IMG/VR virus record: IMGVR_UViG_3300036804_000040
Coordinates: 1 to 41,627 of that record
Strand: one strand, 5' to 3'
Length of the DNA: 41,627 bases
Origin: a virus
The notes beneath the pieces are model-generated. The model was not told the origin of the DNA, ran no database searches, and saw only the letters and a list, made by a program, of their open reading frames with translations. Of this stretch, positions 9,126 through 18,275 are shown in pieces (positions within the stretch are counted from its first letter, which is position 1; each line of letters opens with the position of its first letter). A program made the position numbers and the translations under genes.

Positions 9126-10847
9126 ATGTATCAAGGGGACGATTTTGGCTTTGTAGGTCCATCCTATGAAGCGCCGATGGTATTGCAGGATGCACAGCGC
9201 CTTATCAATTGGTACATAGAGCAAGACCCAAACCCCTATGCCAAGGAAGCGCTTGCGCTCTTAGGATGTCCGGGACTAAATCCGGTGGTAAGCACCACTA
9301 ACGCGCAAGTGCGCGGTATGTGGGTTCTCCCCGGATCGGCCGGCGCGTTGGTGGTCGCAGGTAACAAAGCCTACCTGATGACTATTACGGTCCCCGCAAC
9401 GCAGACATCGATTCCACAGTATGCGGTTTCTCAAGTGGGCACGCTGCTCACCAATTCCGGCCCGGTCACGATTCGCGATAACGGCGTATTGCAAAACGGC
9501 TTGGGCGGCTTCGCGGTAATTGTCGATGGGCAATTTGGCTATTACTACTTGCTTTCCGGTGCGCCGCAAACAGTGGTTTTTGGTGGCAGTTTAAGCATTG
9601 GTAGCCCTACGATTACCCTGCCGATGCTATTGCCGGCGGGGCTGCTCGTATCATCGGCGGCAACTCTGACAGACACGGGCGGCGTGATCCCCGCAGGGAC
9701 CACCATCGCATCAATTGACACGATTGGACTCACTATCACCATGTCGGCGAATGCGACGGGTAATAGTTTTACCGACACGATTACGCTAAATATTCCCATC
9801 TTCGGGCAAATCACGGACCCCGGATTCTTGGGCGCGCAGCGCATCGCATTTATTGAAGGCTGGCTAATCTTCAATGAGCCAGGCACGCGGACTTTTTATA
9901 CCACGGGGCCAACGCCGTACACACTGCTATTCCCGGGGTTGTTCTTCGCGCTGAAGGATTCGAGTACCGATAACCTCATTACGTTGTTCGAGAACAATCG
10001 CGAAGTCTGGTTAGTCGGCGAGCGCACATCGGAAGTATGGTTTAACGCGGGTGGGGCTAACTTCGCCTTTCAACGTATCCCCGGCGTGGGGCCGCAAATT
10101 GGTTGTGCTGCGGTCAATTCGATCACGCGCACGGGCGCCGCCTTGATGTGGCTTGCCAGGAATGAGCAGGGCCAAAACGTTGTAATCATGACGAACCAAT
10201 ACTCTTTTACGCGCGTGAGTACGCACGCAATAGAGCATGCCATAGCAACATATCCCGTTGTCGATGATGCGATTGGCTACGGGTACGAGGAAGACGGGCA
10301 TTTATTTTATATGCTCACCTTCCCAACGGCCGATGCTACTTGGTGCTTTGATTTAACGGCCGGCGTATGGCATCAGCGCGCGAGTTTTTCCGGCGGCATC
10401 TTTCATAGGCACCGCTCAAATTGCTTTATGGACTTTGGCGATGTGCGCCTAGTTGGGGATTACCAAACCGGGCAAGTGCATCAGATGTCACGCATGATTT
10501 ATTCCGATGCCGGGAACCCGCTGGTATGCGTGCGGCGCACGCCGCATTTATGGAACAAGGCTAACCGCGAACGGGTTTTCCATTCGCAATTGCAGATTGA
10601 GTTTACCCCCGGCGTAGGGCTGCAAACGGGCCAAGGGCAGAACCCGCAAGTAATGCTTAGATGGTCCGATGATGGGGGCTTTACGTGGAGCAATCAGCAC
10701 TGGACCACCATAGGCGCCGCCGGGCAGACAAAGAACCGCGCCATATGGCGCCAGCTGGGCCGCGCGCGCGATAGGGTCTATGAGGCTTCTTTTAGCGATC
10801 CGGTAGCGCGCGACATCATCGGCGCAACGCTGTACGCGGATAGGTAA
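9126..10847 (+). CDS. Packaged-DNA stabilisation protein, P22 gp10-like
   Basis: 573 residues (P22 gp10 has 472). The opening QDAQRLINWYIEQDPNP and the following GCPGLNPV with a GMWVLPG strand are typical of the gp10 family, a beta-propeller that plugs the tail tube. The C-terminal half has propeller-like repeats (VWLVGERTSEVWFNAGG, MLTFPTADATWCFDL, DVRLVGDYQTGQVHQM). An insert at about residues 150-222 carries VIPAGTTI and resembles the insert in the preceding connector. Its ATG follows the previous TGA with no gap. Confidence 0.85.
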   Translation: MYQGDDFGFVGPSYEAPMVLQDAQRLINWYIEQDPNPYAKEALALLGCPGLNPVVSTTNAQVRGMWVLPGSAGALVVAGNKAYLMTITVPATQTSIPQYAVSQVGTLLTNSGPVTIRDNGVLQNGLGGFAVIVDGQFGYYYLLSGAPQTVVFGGSLSIGSPTITLPMLLPAGLLVSSAATLTDTGGVIPAGTTIASIDTIGLTITMSANATGNSFTDTITLNIPIFGQITDPGFLGAQRIAFIEGWLIFNEPGTRTFYTTGPTPYTLLFPGLFFALKDSSTDNLITLFENNREVWLVGERTSEVWFNAGGANFAFQRIPGVGPQIGCAAVNSITRTGAALMWLARNEQGQNVVIMTNQYSFTRVSTHAIEHAIATYPVVDDAIGYGYEEDGHLFYMLTFPTADATWCFDLTAGVWHQRASFSGGIFHRHRSNCFMDFGDVRLVGDYQTGQVHQMSRMIYSDAGNPLVCVRRTPHLWNKANRERVFHSQLQIEFTPGVGLQTGQGQNPQVMLRWSDDGGFTWSNQHWTTIGAAGQTKNRAIWRQLGRARDRVYEASFSDPVARDIIGATLYADR

Positions 10848-10850
10848 GCC

Positions 10851-11189
10851 GTGGCGCAGTTCCGCACGGTTCCTACCTTTACCCAAGCGTGGACCCCGGG
10901 CAATAAAAACGATTCTTATTGGTACCGTTACTTTCAAGCGGCTGAGGAAGGGCAACCACCTTCCGGTGAACTGCCGATTACCGTGCAAGGTTCGCCCTTT
11001 ACGTTCACGGCTACAAAAAAAGGCTTCGTGGTTATTTCTGGCGGCACGGTCACAAGTGTGATGTTTAGCCGCACGCCAGGCACTTTTTATTTGATGGGCA
11101 CAACCGCCGGGGCTTTCCCCATGGCGCAAAACGACATGCTCAAGGTTACCTATACCGGTATGCCGGTAATGACGTTTGTTCCCACATGA
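10851..11189 (+). CDS. Hypothetical tail-associated protein (112 aa)
   Basis: 112 residues; beta-rich with TFTATKKGFVVISGGTVTSVMFSR and a C-terminal YTGMPVMTFVPT. GTG start 3 bp after the gp10-like gene. It occupies the place where P22 has its tail-needle gene gp26, but it lacks the long coiled coil of gp26 and is half its length, so it is not called a needle. Its sequence suggests a small beta-sandwich. Stop overlaps the next ATG (ATGA). Confidence 0.55.
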   Translation: MAQFRTVPTFTQAWTPGNKNDSYWYRYFQAAEEGQPPSGELPITVQGSPFTFTATKKGFVVISGGTVTSVMFSRTPGTFYLMGTTAGAFPMAQNDMLKVTYTGMPVMTFVPT

Positions 11190-11476
11190 AAGACGAAACA
11201 TATTTATTGGAACTGATCTTGGGCCAGCTGGAACGCCTCAATAGACAAATGGCGGATTTGCTTTGCTTGCAAAAGCTTCAAGGGTTACGAAATGGAAAAT
11301 CAGATAATCCCGCAGTGGGATCAATTCCCGGAATTAAGCTGGAAGGAAAAGATAGCGTTCTTAACGTACCAATTCCTACAGCTGCCGCAAACCCCGTGCC
11401 CTGTGACGCACACTTGGGAATCAGGTTTGTACATCCGGGAAATGGTGATCCCGGCGCAGACATTGTTCCTTGGTAG
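11186..11476 (+). CDS. Small coiled-coil ORF overlapping the next gene
   Basis: 96 residues. The first ~35 are a good amphipathic helix (LLELILGQLERLNRQMADLL). The start is coupled to the previous gene by ATGA, and without this ORF there would be a 102-bp gap in an otherwise gapless operon. The last 60 residues overlap the cupin-like gene in another frame and look less protein-like (Gly/Pro/Asn-rich). Either a genuine overlapping pair or a short gene that lost its stop. Confidence 0.45.
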   Translation: MKDETYLLELILGQLERLNRQMADLLCLQKLQGLRNGKSDNPAVGSIPGIKLEGKDSVLNVPIPTAAANPVPCDAHLGIRFVHPGNGDPGADIVPW

Positions 11477-11786
11477 GGCGCATCGCTTAGGGCACCGCTG
11501 CGAATTAGTTTCCGGTTCACTCATACAAATTCTGCCTGATAAAAAAATCCTCTTTGATAAGCCGCATGAAGTCACAACGGAACCAGGATTCCACATGGTT
11601 GTATTTGCGTTAACTGATGTAGTGGGGCGCACGTACCATCCGAACCCGTTAGGAATTACCGACACGGACCTATTAGAGGATTCGATCTTTGAACCTGTGG
11701 CGGACTTGGAGCGCTTAGGCTTTCAAATCGCGGTGAACCGCAACATGTACCGTAACTTAGAGGGCGCGGAAGCGCTCAACGCATGA
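11292..11786 (+). CDS. Cupin-like phage protein
   Basis: 164 residues. The central region has the cupin pattern seen in a group of phage proteins: HTWESGLYIREMVIPA, then GRAHRLGHRCELVSGSLIQIL (near 60-80, with the HxHxxH-like element partly replaced), then a PGFHMVVFALTDVVGRTYHPNP strand pair. ATG start with AAGGG 7 bases upstream. It sits where P22 encodes gp14 and is of similar length, but homology to gp14 is not claimed. Possible roles are virion structure or small-ligand binding; neither is demonstrated. The stop overlaps the ATG of the first ejection protein. Confidence 0.65.
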   Translation: MENQIIPQWDQFPELSWKEKIAFLTYQFLQLPQTPCPVTHTWESGLYIREMVIPAQTLFLGRAHRLGHRCELVSGSLIQILPDKKILFDKPHEVTTEPGFHMVVFALTDVVGRTYHPNPLGITDTDLLEDSIFEPVADLERLGFQIAVNRNMYRNLEGAEALNA

Positions 11787-12550
11787 CCGGCGTAGCTTCC
11801 GCGATAGGCGCCGCCGCAGTGGTTGGTGCCGGGGCTTCTATTTACTCCGCGAATCAGCAAGCCGGCGCCGCGAAGAACGCGCAGTCACTCGCGTACCAGC
11901 AGCAACAACAAAATATTGCCCTCGAACAGCCTTACAACAATGCCGGCGTTGAGGCTACGGGGCAGTTGCAAAACCTCTTAGGGCTGGGCACCGCGCCCGC
12001 ACCGGGCACGGCCGGCGCCTCTACCTTCGGCAGCCTTAATCAGCAGTTCAACGCGGATGATTGGAAGCAACTAAGCCCAAGCTATGGCTTTCAGTTACAG
12101 CAAGGGCAGCAAGGCGTTTTAAATCAGGAAACGGGAACCGGTGCGCTATCCGGCGCCGCGCTCAAAGATCTCACCAGTTTTAACCAAGGGCTTGCGAGTA
12201 CGTCATTTAATAATGCTTTCAATATGTACCAGCAGCAACAAAACCAGACTTACTCACGCCTTGCGAACCTGGCGAACTTGGGCCAAAACGCGGCGAGCAT
12301 GACGGGCCAGCAAAATACCTCACTTGCCGGCACGCAAGCGCAAGCGGCGCAGAACATCGGCACGGCGAACGCGGGCGGTGCGGTTGGCGTGGCTAACGCC
12401 TTGGGCGGCGGTGCGACTAATGCCGCGATGTGGGCGCAGTATGGCGGCGGCGGTGGGGGGACTGGCTTTGTTCCGAACGATTACGGCACGCCAGAAGTTG
12501 ACCCCGGCTTACCTAGCACCATTCCGCTTAACTTGAATATTCCGAGTTAA
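11783..12550 (+). CDS. DNA ejection protein 1 (P22 gp7 position)
   Basis: 255 residues (P22 gp7 has 229). It starts with a hydrophobic Ala/Gly helix (ASAIGAAAVVGAGASIYSA) followed by long Gln/Asn/Ala-rich helical sequence with many QQQQ runs, and ends in a Gly-rich tail. This composition is typical of ejectosome proteins that leave the capsid with the DNA and form a channel across the cell envelope. It is the first of three such genes, in the same order and sizes as gp7, gp20 and gp16 of P22. Confidence 0.8.
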   Translation: MTGVASAIGAAAVVGAGASIYSANQQAGAAKNAQSLAYQQQQQNIALEQPYNNAGVEATGQLQNLLGLGTAPAPGTAGASTFGSLNQQFNADDWKQLSPSYGFQLQQGQQGVLNQETGTGALSGAALKDLTSFNQGLASTSFNNAFNMYQQQQNQTYSRLANLANLGQNAASMTGQQNTSLAGTQAQAAQNIGTANAGGAVGVANALGGGATNAAMWAQYGGGGGGTGFVPNDYGTPEVDPGLPSTIPLNLNIPS

Positions 12551-12556
12551 AAAACC

Positions 12557-14086
12557 ATGGCTGACGGACTAGGCGGGATAACTCCAGTTGCGGCGCAAGT
12601 CCAAGCGCCAGACGTTACCGGCACGCTTAACTCCATTCTTGGCATTCAAAATAAAAAACAACAGCTGGCGATTCAGGCGCAGACATTACAGCAGCAACAA
12701 TTCGCCACCGCGCAGACGCAAGGCTTAAGCGATTTTTTTAAATCTTGGAATCCGCTAGACCACATTGCGCCAGACGGAACCACCGACATGGACGCGGTAC
12801 ACCAATCCGACGCATACAAAAATGCGGGACTTGCCAAACCGCTGATTGACGAACAGCTGCAAAAGATCACTAGCGGGCAAATCAAAAATAAAACTGACAT
12901 GATGAGTCTTGGCCAGCAAGGCTTAGGCGTTGTCGGCGGCGTGGTGGGCCGGCTGGCTACTGATCCTGATGTAGTTGCCGGCAATGAAAACGGGCGCACC
13001 AAAGTTAACCAAGCGCTAGCGGATATCGCGACGCAGTTCCCCGCCGCGAAGCCGCAAACCGAAATAATGCGCGCACATATAAACCAAATCGATCTAGCCA
13101 AAAATCCCAAGGATTTGGGCCGCTCCGTATTCCAAGCTCAGTTGCAGGGCCAAGACGCGGCGAAGCAATTAGAAATAACCAAGCCGGGCGGCGGCTCCGT
13201 ACAGACGGACAAAGGCGTACAGCAGATAAACTTAAACCCGTACGCGGCGCAAGGCGTTGGAACCACGGTAGGCGAGGCAGTAAAAAATGTGCCAGCGCCG
13301 GGGATTGTTACCTTGCCTGGCGGATCGGTCGCGCGCACCGCTGGCAATACCGCAACGCCGCTTACCGTTACGGGCGGCGCGGGGACTGCGGCGGCACCGC
13401 CGGGCAAGTTGCAGCCGATCCAGCAACCGGACCAAAACGCGCCCGAAGCGGCGCAGACGCGCTACAAGCAAATAACCGCCGACAGTACCAAGCACGTGCA
13501 AGATGTGAGCGCGGCGGCAAATGACATACAGAACGGCGTTGCGGCTTCGCGCTATCGTAACGGCGAGATTATCCGCCTAACCGACGTCGCGCCAACCGGT
13601 CCCGGCAAAGAGACATGGAACCATATCGCATCACAGTTCCCCGGCGAGAGTGGCACGGCATATCAAAAGATCGGGCATTACCTTGCGCAAAGTAGCGCCG
13701 CTATCGCCAACAAAATGGGAGTGCCAAACACCAACATGGGCGCAGAGACGGCGGCGGCGAGTGCCGGCAATACTGCGCAAAATCCTGGCGCCATCAAAGA
13801 AATTACTAAGGTTAATGATGCGCTGAATACTGGGCTTGATTTGTATAACCGTGGATTAGCGAAAGCCACTAACAACGGCGCCGATACCAGCAAAGTACCG
13901 GCATTCCGCCAGGCATGGGGCCAGAACTTTGATGTAAACGTGATGCGCTATGACGATGCGGTGAGGCGTGGCGATAAAGCAGAAATAGACGCACTTAAAA
14001 CCAAGCTGGGCGCAGACGGATTAAAGCGGCTGGGCGCAGAGCGCAAGGTATTACATTCACTGTCCGAAACCGGCGATTTGCCATGA
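12557..14086 (+). CDS. DNA ejection protein 2 (P22 gp20 position)
   Basis: 509 residues (P22 gp20 has 471). Gln/Ala-rich helical N-terminus (LAIQAQTLQQQQFATAQTQ), then a Gly-rich GLGVVGGVVGRLA segment that may insert in membrane, and a helical C-terminus. It starts 6 bp after the first ejection gene and ends in an ATGA overlap with the third. The call rests on composition, size and order. Confidence 0.75.
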   Translation: MADGLGGITPVAAQVQAPDVTGTLNSILGIQNKKQQLAIQAQTLQQQQFATAQTQGLSDFFKSWNPLDHIAPDGTTDMDAVHQSDAYKNAGLAKPLIDEQLQKITSGQIKNKTDMMSLGQQGLGVVGGVVGRLATDPDVVAGNENGRTKVNQALADIATQFPAAKPQTEIMRAHINQIDLAKNPKDLGRSVFQAQLQGQDAAKQLEITKPGGGSVQTDKGVQQINLNPYAAQGVGTTVGEAVKNVPAPGIVTLPGGSVARTAGNTATPLTVTGGAGTAAAPPGKLQPIQQPDQNAPEAAQTRYKQITADSTKHVQDVSAAANDIQNGVAASRYRNGEIIRLTDVAPTGPGKETWNHIASQFPGESGTAYQKIGHYLAQSSAAIANKMGVPNTNMGAETAAASAGNTAQNPGAIKEITKVNDALNTGLDLYNRGLAKATNNGADTSKVPAFRQAWGQNFDVNVMRYDDAVRRGDKAEIDALKTKLGADGLKRLGAERKVLHSLSETGDLP

Positions 14087-16077
14087 TGGCTGACGCGGCG
14101 CAGGATTTCTTAGATTCCGGCGGTGATACCTCAGTCCATCCGCTGGCCCCCGCGCCGGCCGCGAATGATGCAACCGTGTCCGCCGATCCCGCGCAAGCTT
14201 TCTTGGAAACCGGCGGCGGCAGTTCGCATCCGGTGAAGGAAAAGCCGAAAGAAGCCGCGAAGCTGCCTTGGTGGGCCGCAACGGGCGACACGGAAGGCGA
14301 CGTCGCGCGAGGGCTTGCCGCCGGCACGGAAGGCGCACTTAGCACGGCGAGCGGCGGCGTTGGTGCGCTGGGCGGTGGTCTAACTTACCTTGGCACGCTT
14401 GCGGCAACCAAGGGCGATACAAAAGCCGCCAAAGCCGTACAGGAAGCGACGCAAACGCGGCTCACCATTCCCACATTTACCGGTGAGGGCGGCGCGGTAG
14501 CTGATGTATTGGGCCAGGGCGCCGCATATACCGGACAGCGCGAGGGCGAAGCGGCGGGCGATTGGGTACTGGATAAAACCGGGTCCCCGGTTCTGGCATC
14601 TGCCGCAAATACACTTGCCAATGTCCCGCAGTTTTTAGCGGGCGGCGAGCTTGCACGGCGCGGCGCACCGCGCCTAACGGAAACCGGTGCGCCGGCCGCA
14701 GAACCTAAGCCAGCTGCGCCAGCCGAAGCGGCGCCAGACTTAGGGATAAAGACCGAACGCGAGGAAGCCGGCGGCAATACCGGCGAACTTACGCCAGAAC
14801 AGCAGCAAGCACGCATAGCTTTGGCCAAGCGCGTGGGGCTTACCGAAGTGCGCAAAAGCGCTATCGAGGGCGACGCGCAAGCGGCGGCGGATGACTATGA
14901 CGCCAGCAAGTACACCGGGGAACCGGTAGGCGAGCAGATGCGCGCCACCATTGCAGCGGAGCGCAAGGGCATGATTAAGCATGCTGAGGGCATCGTAGAG
15001 GATGCCGGCGGCGAACCGGGGCGGGATCAGACAAGCGACATCCAAACCGGGCGAACCATTGCGCAACCGTTTGATGATTTGCAGGCACATATCGAGGCGC
15101 AAAAAAATGCCATGTATGCGGCCGGCAAAGCGCGGCTTGGCGATACTGGCGTAGAGACGCCAGAACTTGAAGCGGCGCTCAATGATCGCACGCTAAAAAA
15201 TAGCCTAATGGCGCAAGGCAAAACCGGATTTTTGGATAGCGTCAAAGATCAGCTAGAGGCGTTTAAGGAAAACAACGGCGGCAAGTTGAACGTTGGCACG
15301 GCTGAGCAGTTCCGCCAGTTTGTTAACACGCTTTGGAGTACCGATAAAAACGCGGTAGGCAAGATCAAAGCCGCGCTTGACAATGATGTGGGCCGCGCAG
15401 CTGGCGAGGATGTTTTCGCGCCCGCGCGTGCAATGCACGGGCTTGGTAAAGATTTACTAGAGAACCCGGACGGCGTGCGCCAGTTATTCGACCGTGACCC
15501 CAAGACCCCGATTAATCGCACCACGGCTTACGAGGATATCCCTGACAAACTTAGCAACATGGACAGCGCGCAGTTTAACAACGTTATGGACACGCTGGAC
15601 AAAATGCCGCCAGAGTTATCGCAGCAAGCGCAAGCCGCTAAGGATGCGATCCGCGCGCACTTTGCAAACCGCTTGCTTGAGACTGGTTCAAAGACAGAAA
15701 CGCAATGGAACAAAAACGGCGTTAACAAAGAACTGAAAGCCAACGCCGCGAACTATGAGCGCGCGTTCAAAGATCGGCCGGACTTGGCCGCGAAGATTCA
15801 GGACATGAAAGACGCGGGCGAAATGCTGCGCTTTAATTCGAGCTATCGCGGCGCGCACGCGCAAGCCTCCAACATGGTCCGCAAAGGCTTAGGCGCCGGG
15901 GCGCAAGCGGCCGGCGCCAGTATCGGCGGAACTGTGGGCGGGATTGTTGCCGGGGTCCCCGGCGCCGGCTATGGCGCGATTGCGGGCCGGGCGGCGGTAG
16001 CAAAGGGGATGAGCGCGTTAGATAAAAGCGCCGCCAAAAGAGCAGCGGCGGCGCGCGTGATATCACTCAAGGATTAG
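14083..16077 (+). CDS. DNA ejection protein 3 (P22 gp16 position)
   Basis: 664 residues (P22 gp16 has 609). The N-terminus has a duplicated motif, AAQDFLDSGGD near residue 4 and PAQAFLETGGG near 39, found in several phage internal virion proteins. Two Gly/Ala-rich hydrophobic stretches (near 85-110 and 600-650, GASIGGTVGGIVAGVPGAGYGAIAG) could cross membrane. The middle is charged and helical. No lysozyme or transglycosylase motif was found, so it does not supply the missing muralytic activity. Its stop overlaps the convergent gene at 16074 by 4 bp. Confidence 0.75.
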   Translation: MMADAAQDFLDSGGDTSVHPLAPAPAANDATVSADPAQAFLETGGGSSHPVKEKPKEAAKLPWWAATGDTEGDVARGLAAGTEGALSTASGGVGALGGGLTYLGTLAATKGDTKAAKAVQEATQTRLTIPTFTGEGGAVADVLGQGAAYTGQREGEAAGDWVLDKTGSPVLASAANTLANVPQFLAGGELARRGAPRLTETGAPAAEPKPAAPAEAAPDLGIKTEREEAGGNTGELTPEQQQARIALAKRVGLTEVRKSAIEGDAQAAADDYDASKYTGEPVGEQMRATIAAERKGMIKHAEGIVEDAGGEPGRDQTSDIQTGRTIAQPFDDLQAHIEAQKNAMYAAGKARLGDTGVETPELEAALNDRTLKNSLMAQGKTGFLDSVKDQLEAFKENNGGKLNVGTAEQFRQFVNTLWSTDKNAVGKIKAALDNDVGRAAGEDVFAPARAMHGLGKDLLENPDGVRQLFDRDPKTPINRTTAYEDIPDKLSNMDSAQFNNVMDTLDKMPPELSQQAQAAKDAIRAHFANRLLETGSKTETQWNKNGVNKELKANAANYERAFKDRPDLAAKIQDMKDAGEMLRFNSSYRGAHAQASNMVRKGLGAGAQAAGASIGGTVGGIVAGVPGAGYGAIAGRAAVAKGMSALDKSAAKRAAAARVISLKD

Positions 16078-16265
16078 CGCAGCCGAATTACCCGCGCATC
16101 AGCCGCACGGCGAGCGGCGGAAAGTTTGGCGGCGCGGATCGCAGTGCGCAGCGCGGCGGCAATGCCGATTAGAAACAGCGTAAGCGCGGCGCTGATCGCA
16201 AATTCCCCGGATAGCAAAAAGAGCGCGGGGAAGACTATTGCAAAAAAAATCGCGTTGAATTTCAT
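16074..16265 (-). CDS. Small membrane protein, opposite strand
   Basis: 63 residues, with two hydrophobic segments (about 4-20 and 24-40) and a strongly basic C-terminus (RAAKLSAARRAADARVIRLR). The reverse-strand ATG has an AGGGA ribosome binding site 7 bases upstream. Its stop overlaps the convergent ejection gene. It is the only minus-strand gene inside the late region, so it needs its own promoter. The two-helix, basic-tail form would suit a small holin-like or lysogeny-expressed superinfection protein, but neither is shown. Confidence 0.5.
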   Translation of the reverse strand: MKFNAIFFAIVFPALFLLSGEFAISAALTLFLIGIAAALRTAIRAAKLSAARRAADARVIRLR

Positions 16266-16337
16266 GAACGTTTCCCTGTTTTGAACCAGCGCTAATTATG
16301 CGCCTTTTAAGTATCGGAGTTAAGTGAACTAAAGCAC

Positions 16338-18269
16338 ATGACTACAGCTTTTCTCGCCCCAAATGCCGTTTTTCGCGCTGTGGGCGGGGATGGCTTGGCT
16401 TTGGTTGGCGGGCAACTCTTTACATATGCGGCGGGGACTACTACCCCCATTGCCACCTATACGGACAATACCGCCGGCACGCCTAACACCAATCCTATTA
16501 TTTTGAATTCGAGGGGCGAGGCTAATGTTTGGATACTGCCGAACGTCGGTTACAAGTTCCAACTTGAAGACGCAACGAGCAACATTATTTGGACAGTTGA
16601 CCAAATCTTTAACTCACAGCTTCTTACCCTTTTCGGCGGGGTCGATACTGGATCAGCTAATAATTACATCCTTACATTTTCAACGCCGTTTACGAGTTAC
16701 ACCAACGGCGAAGTAATTTACTTCATTCCGTCATTTACCAATTCCGGGCCATCTACCTTAAACGTTAATGGTCTAGGCGTAATTCCGATTGTAAATATCA
16801 ACGGTACGCCGTTGGGCGCCGGGCAAATCACTGCCGGGCAAACCACGCAAGTGATGTATTACAACGGGTCTTTCCAGCTGCTTAGCATTGGCTCATTTAC
16901 TGGCGTAACCATTGGCACATTTGGCGCGGAAGCGCCGATAGCGAGCGCAAGCACCACGGATCTAGGAACGCTGCCGGCGCATGTCGGACTCATTACCGGC
17001 ACTAACACAATTACGAGTTTTGGAAACTCCGCGAATACTTCCGCGCCTATTTATCACGTGCGCTATACGAGTGCGCTAACCGTTACCTTCAATGCGGTTT
17101 CTTTGATCCTGCCGGGCAATGCCGACATTGTGACGCAACCGGGCGATGCGATGATTTTGCAGTACCTTGGCAACGGCAATTGGAAGTGTACCTTTTACCA
17201 AACCACCACCGGATCAGGCGGCGGCGGACAAAATTCCAAAATCAAGCCGGCTGACACGGTACTAATCAGTACGTCCACGCTGACACCGGACCCGGACTTG
17301 CAAAGCAATATGCTAGCGCTGGGCCGCTATTCCTATGCGCTCTATTTGGTTTTTGATTCGGTGAGCGCTGGCGCCGGCTTTAAGTTCACGAATGACGGCA
17401 GCGCAACGGACTCGCGCGGCTTTGTCCCGGGCTTAACCAGCGGTTTTATAAATAACCTTGCCTATGGCCCGAAGTCTGAAACTTTCTATGGCGCCACGGT
17501 TGTATATCCAACCGTATCTACTGCAATTGACGGCAATCAGGTTCTTTATACCGGATCAATCCTGGTAGGGGTCCCCGGCACGTTTGGAATCAGCTGGGCG
17601 CAAAACGCAAGCACGGGATCGGCTACCACGCTGCGCGCCGGCAGCTATCTAATTCTTACGCTGCTATCGACTGGCAGTAGTCAGAACGTCATCACGCATG
17701 TTTATTCGACCCCCGGAACATTCGTAGAAACAATTCCCACAGGCTTTACAACCGCAACTATTGAAGTGTGGGGCGGTTCAGGCGGCGGCGCTGCAAAGTT
17801 TGTATCGGGTCCAAACACTGCCGGCGGTGGCGGTGGCGCTTCGGGTAGCTACGCCGTGTCTACTTATTCGGTCACGGGGCTTGGTGGAGACACGCTTAAT
17901 TTCACCGTAGGCGTTGCCGGCGTAAATGGAACCGGCCCCGGCGGCGATTCATCGGTGAGCAGCGGCACCATGACTATAGCCACCATGACCGGCCCGGGCG
18001 GCCCCAATGGCAGCAACGCGGTAAGCCCTGGCGTGGGCGGTGCGGGCGGCGTAGCGCCGGCAATCGGGACCGGCGGCACGGTCAATAACGTGCAAGGCAA
18101 TGCCGGCAGCGCTGGCGCTTCCTTCGGCGGTGGTCCGCCAATCGGCGGCAATGGTGCCAACGGCATCCCCGGCATAAACGGCGGCGGAAACAGCGGCGGA
18201 CACGGCGCCGGCAATGCCGCGCTGACAGACGGCGGCGTTGGCTTCGTCATCTTCTCTTACTCACCTTAA
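16338..18269 (+). CDS. Tail fibre protein 1
   Basis: 643 residues. Residues about 8-75 form a domain shared with the next gene: NGLALVGGQLFTYAAGT, TPIATYTDNTAG, NPIILNSRGEANVW and a WTVD end; this domain probably attaches the fibre to the tail. The middle is beta-rich. Residues about 450-643 are a glycine-rich adhesin-like domain beginning STPGTFVETIPTGFTTATIEVWGGSGGG, resembling the protein at 20270-20875. The Gly-rich end probably forms the receptor-binding tip. ATG start after a 70-bp gap following the minus-strand gene. Product name is inferred from domains and position. Confidence 0.8.
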   Translation: MTTAFLAPNAVFRAVGGDGLALVGGQLFTYAAGTTTPIATYTDNTAGTPNTNPIILNSRGEANVWILPNVGYKFQLEDATSNIIWTVDQIFNSQLLTLFGGVDTGSANNYILTFSTPFTSYTNGEVIYFIPSFTNSGPSTLNVNGLGVIPIVNINGTPLGAGQITAGQTTQVMYYNGSFQLLSIGSFTGVTIGTFGAEAPIASASTTDLGTLPAHVGLITGTNTITSFGNSANTSAPIYHVRYTSALTVTFNAVSLILPGNADIVTQPGDAMILQYLGNGNWKCTFYQTTTGSGGGGQNSKIKPADTVLISTSTLTPDPDLQSNMLALGRYSYALYLVFDSVSAGAGFKFTNDGSATDSRGFVPGLTSGFINNLAYGPKSETFYGATVVYPTVSTAIDGNQVLYTGSILVGVPGTFGISWAQNASTGSATTLRAGSYLILTLLSTGSSQNVITHVYSTPGTFVETIPTGFTTATIEVWGGSGGGAAKFVSGPNTAGGGGGASGSYAVSTYSVTGLGGDTLNFTVGVAGVNGTGPGGDSSVSSGTMTIATMTGPGGPNGSNAVSPGVGGAGGVAPAIGTGGTVNNVQGNAGSAGASFGGGPPIGGNGANGIPGINGGGNSGGHGAGNAALTDGGVGFVIFSYSP

Positions 18270-18275
18270 AACCCT

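Noticed and set aside
10548-11201. 217-residue minus-strand ORF
   Set aside because: Covers the end of the gp10-like gene and the next gene on the opposite strand; the plus-strand genes are well supported and the sequence has no recognisable domain.
13138-13501. Minus-strand ORFs (89 aa each) under the second ejection gene
   Set aside because: Two overlapping shadow frames in GC-rich DNA, no ribosome binding site and no domain.
16074-16337. Late-fibre promoter in the gap before the first fibre gene
   Set aside because: No convincing -35/-10 pair was found on the plus strand; fibre genes are probably read from the upstream late transcript.
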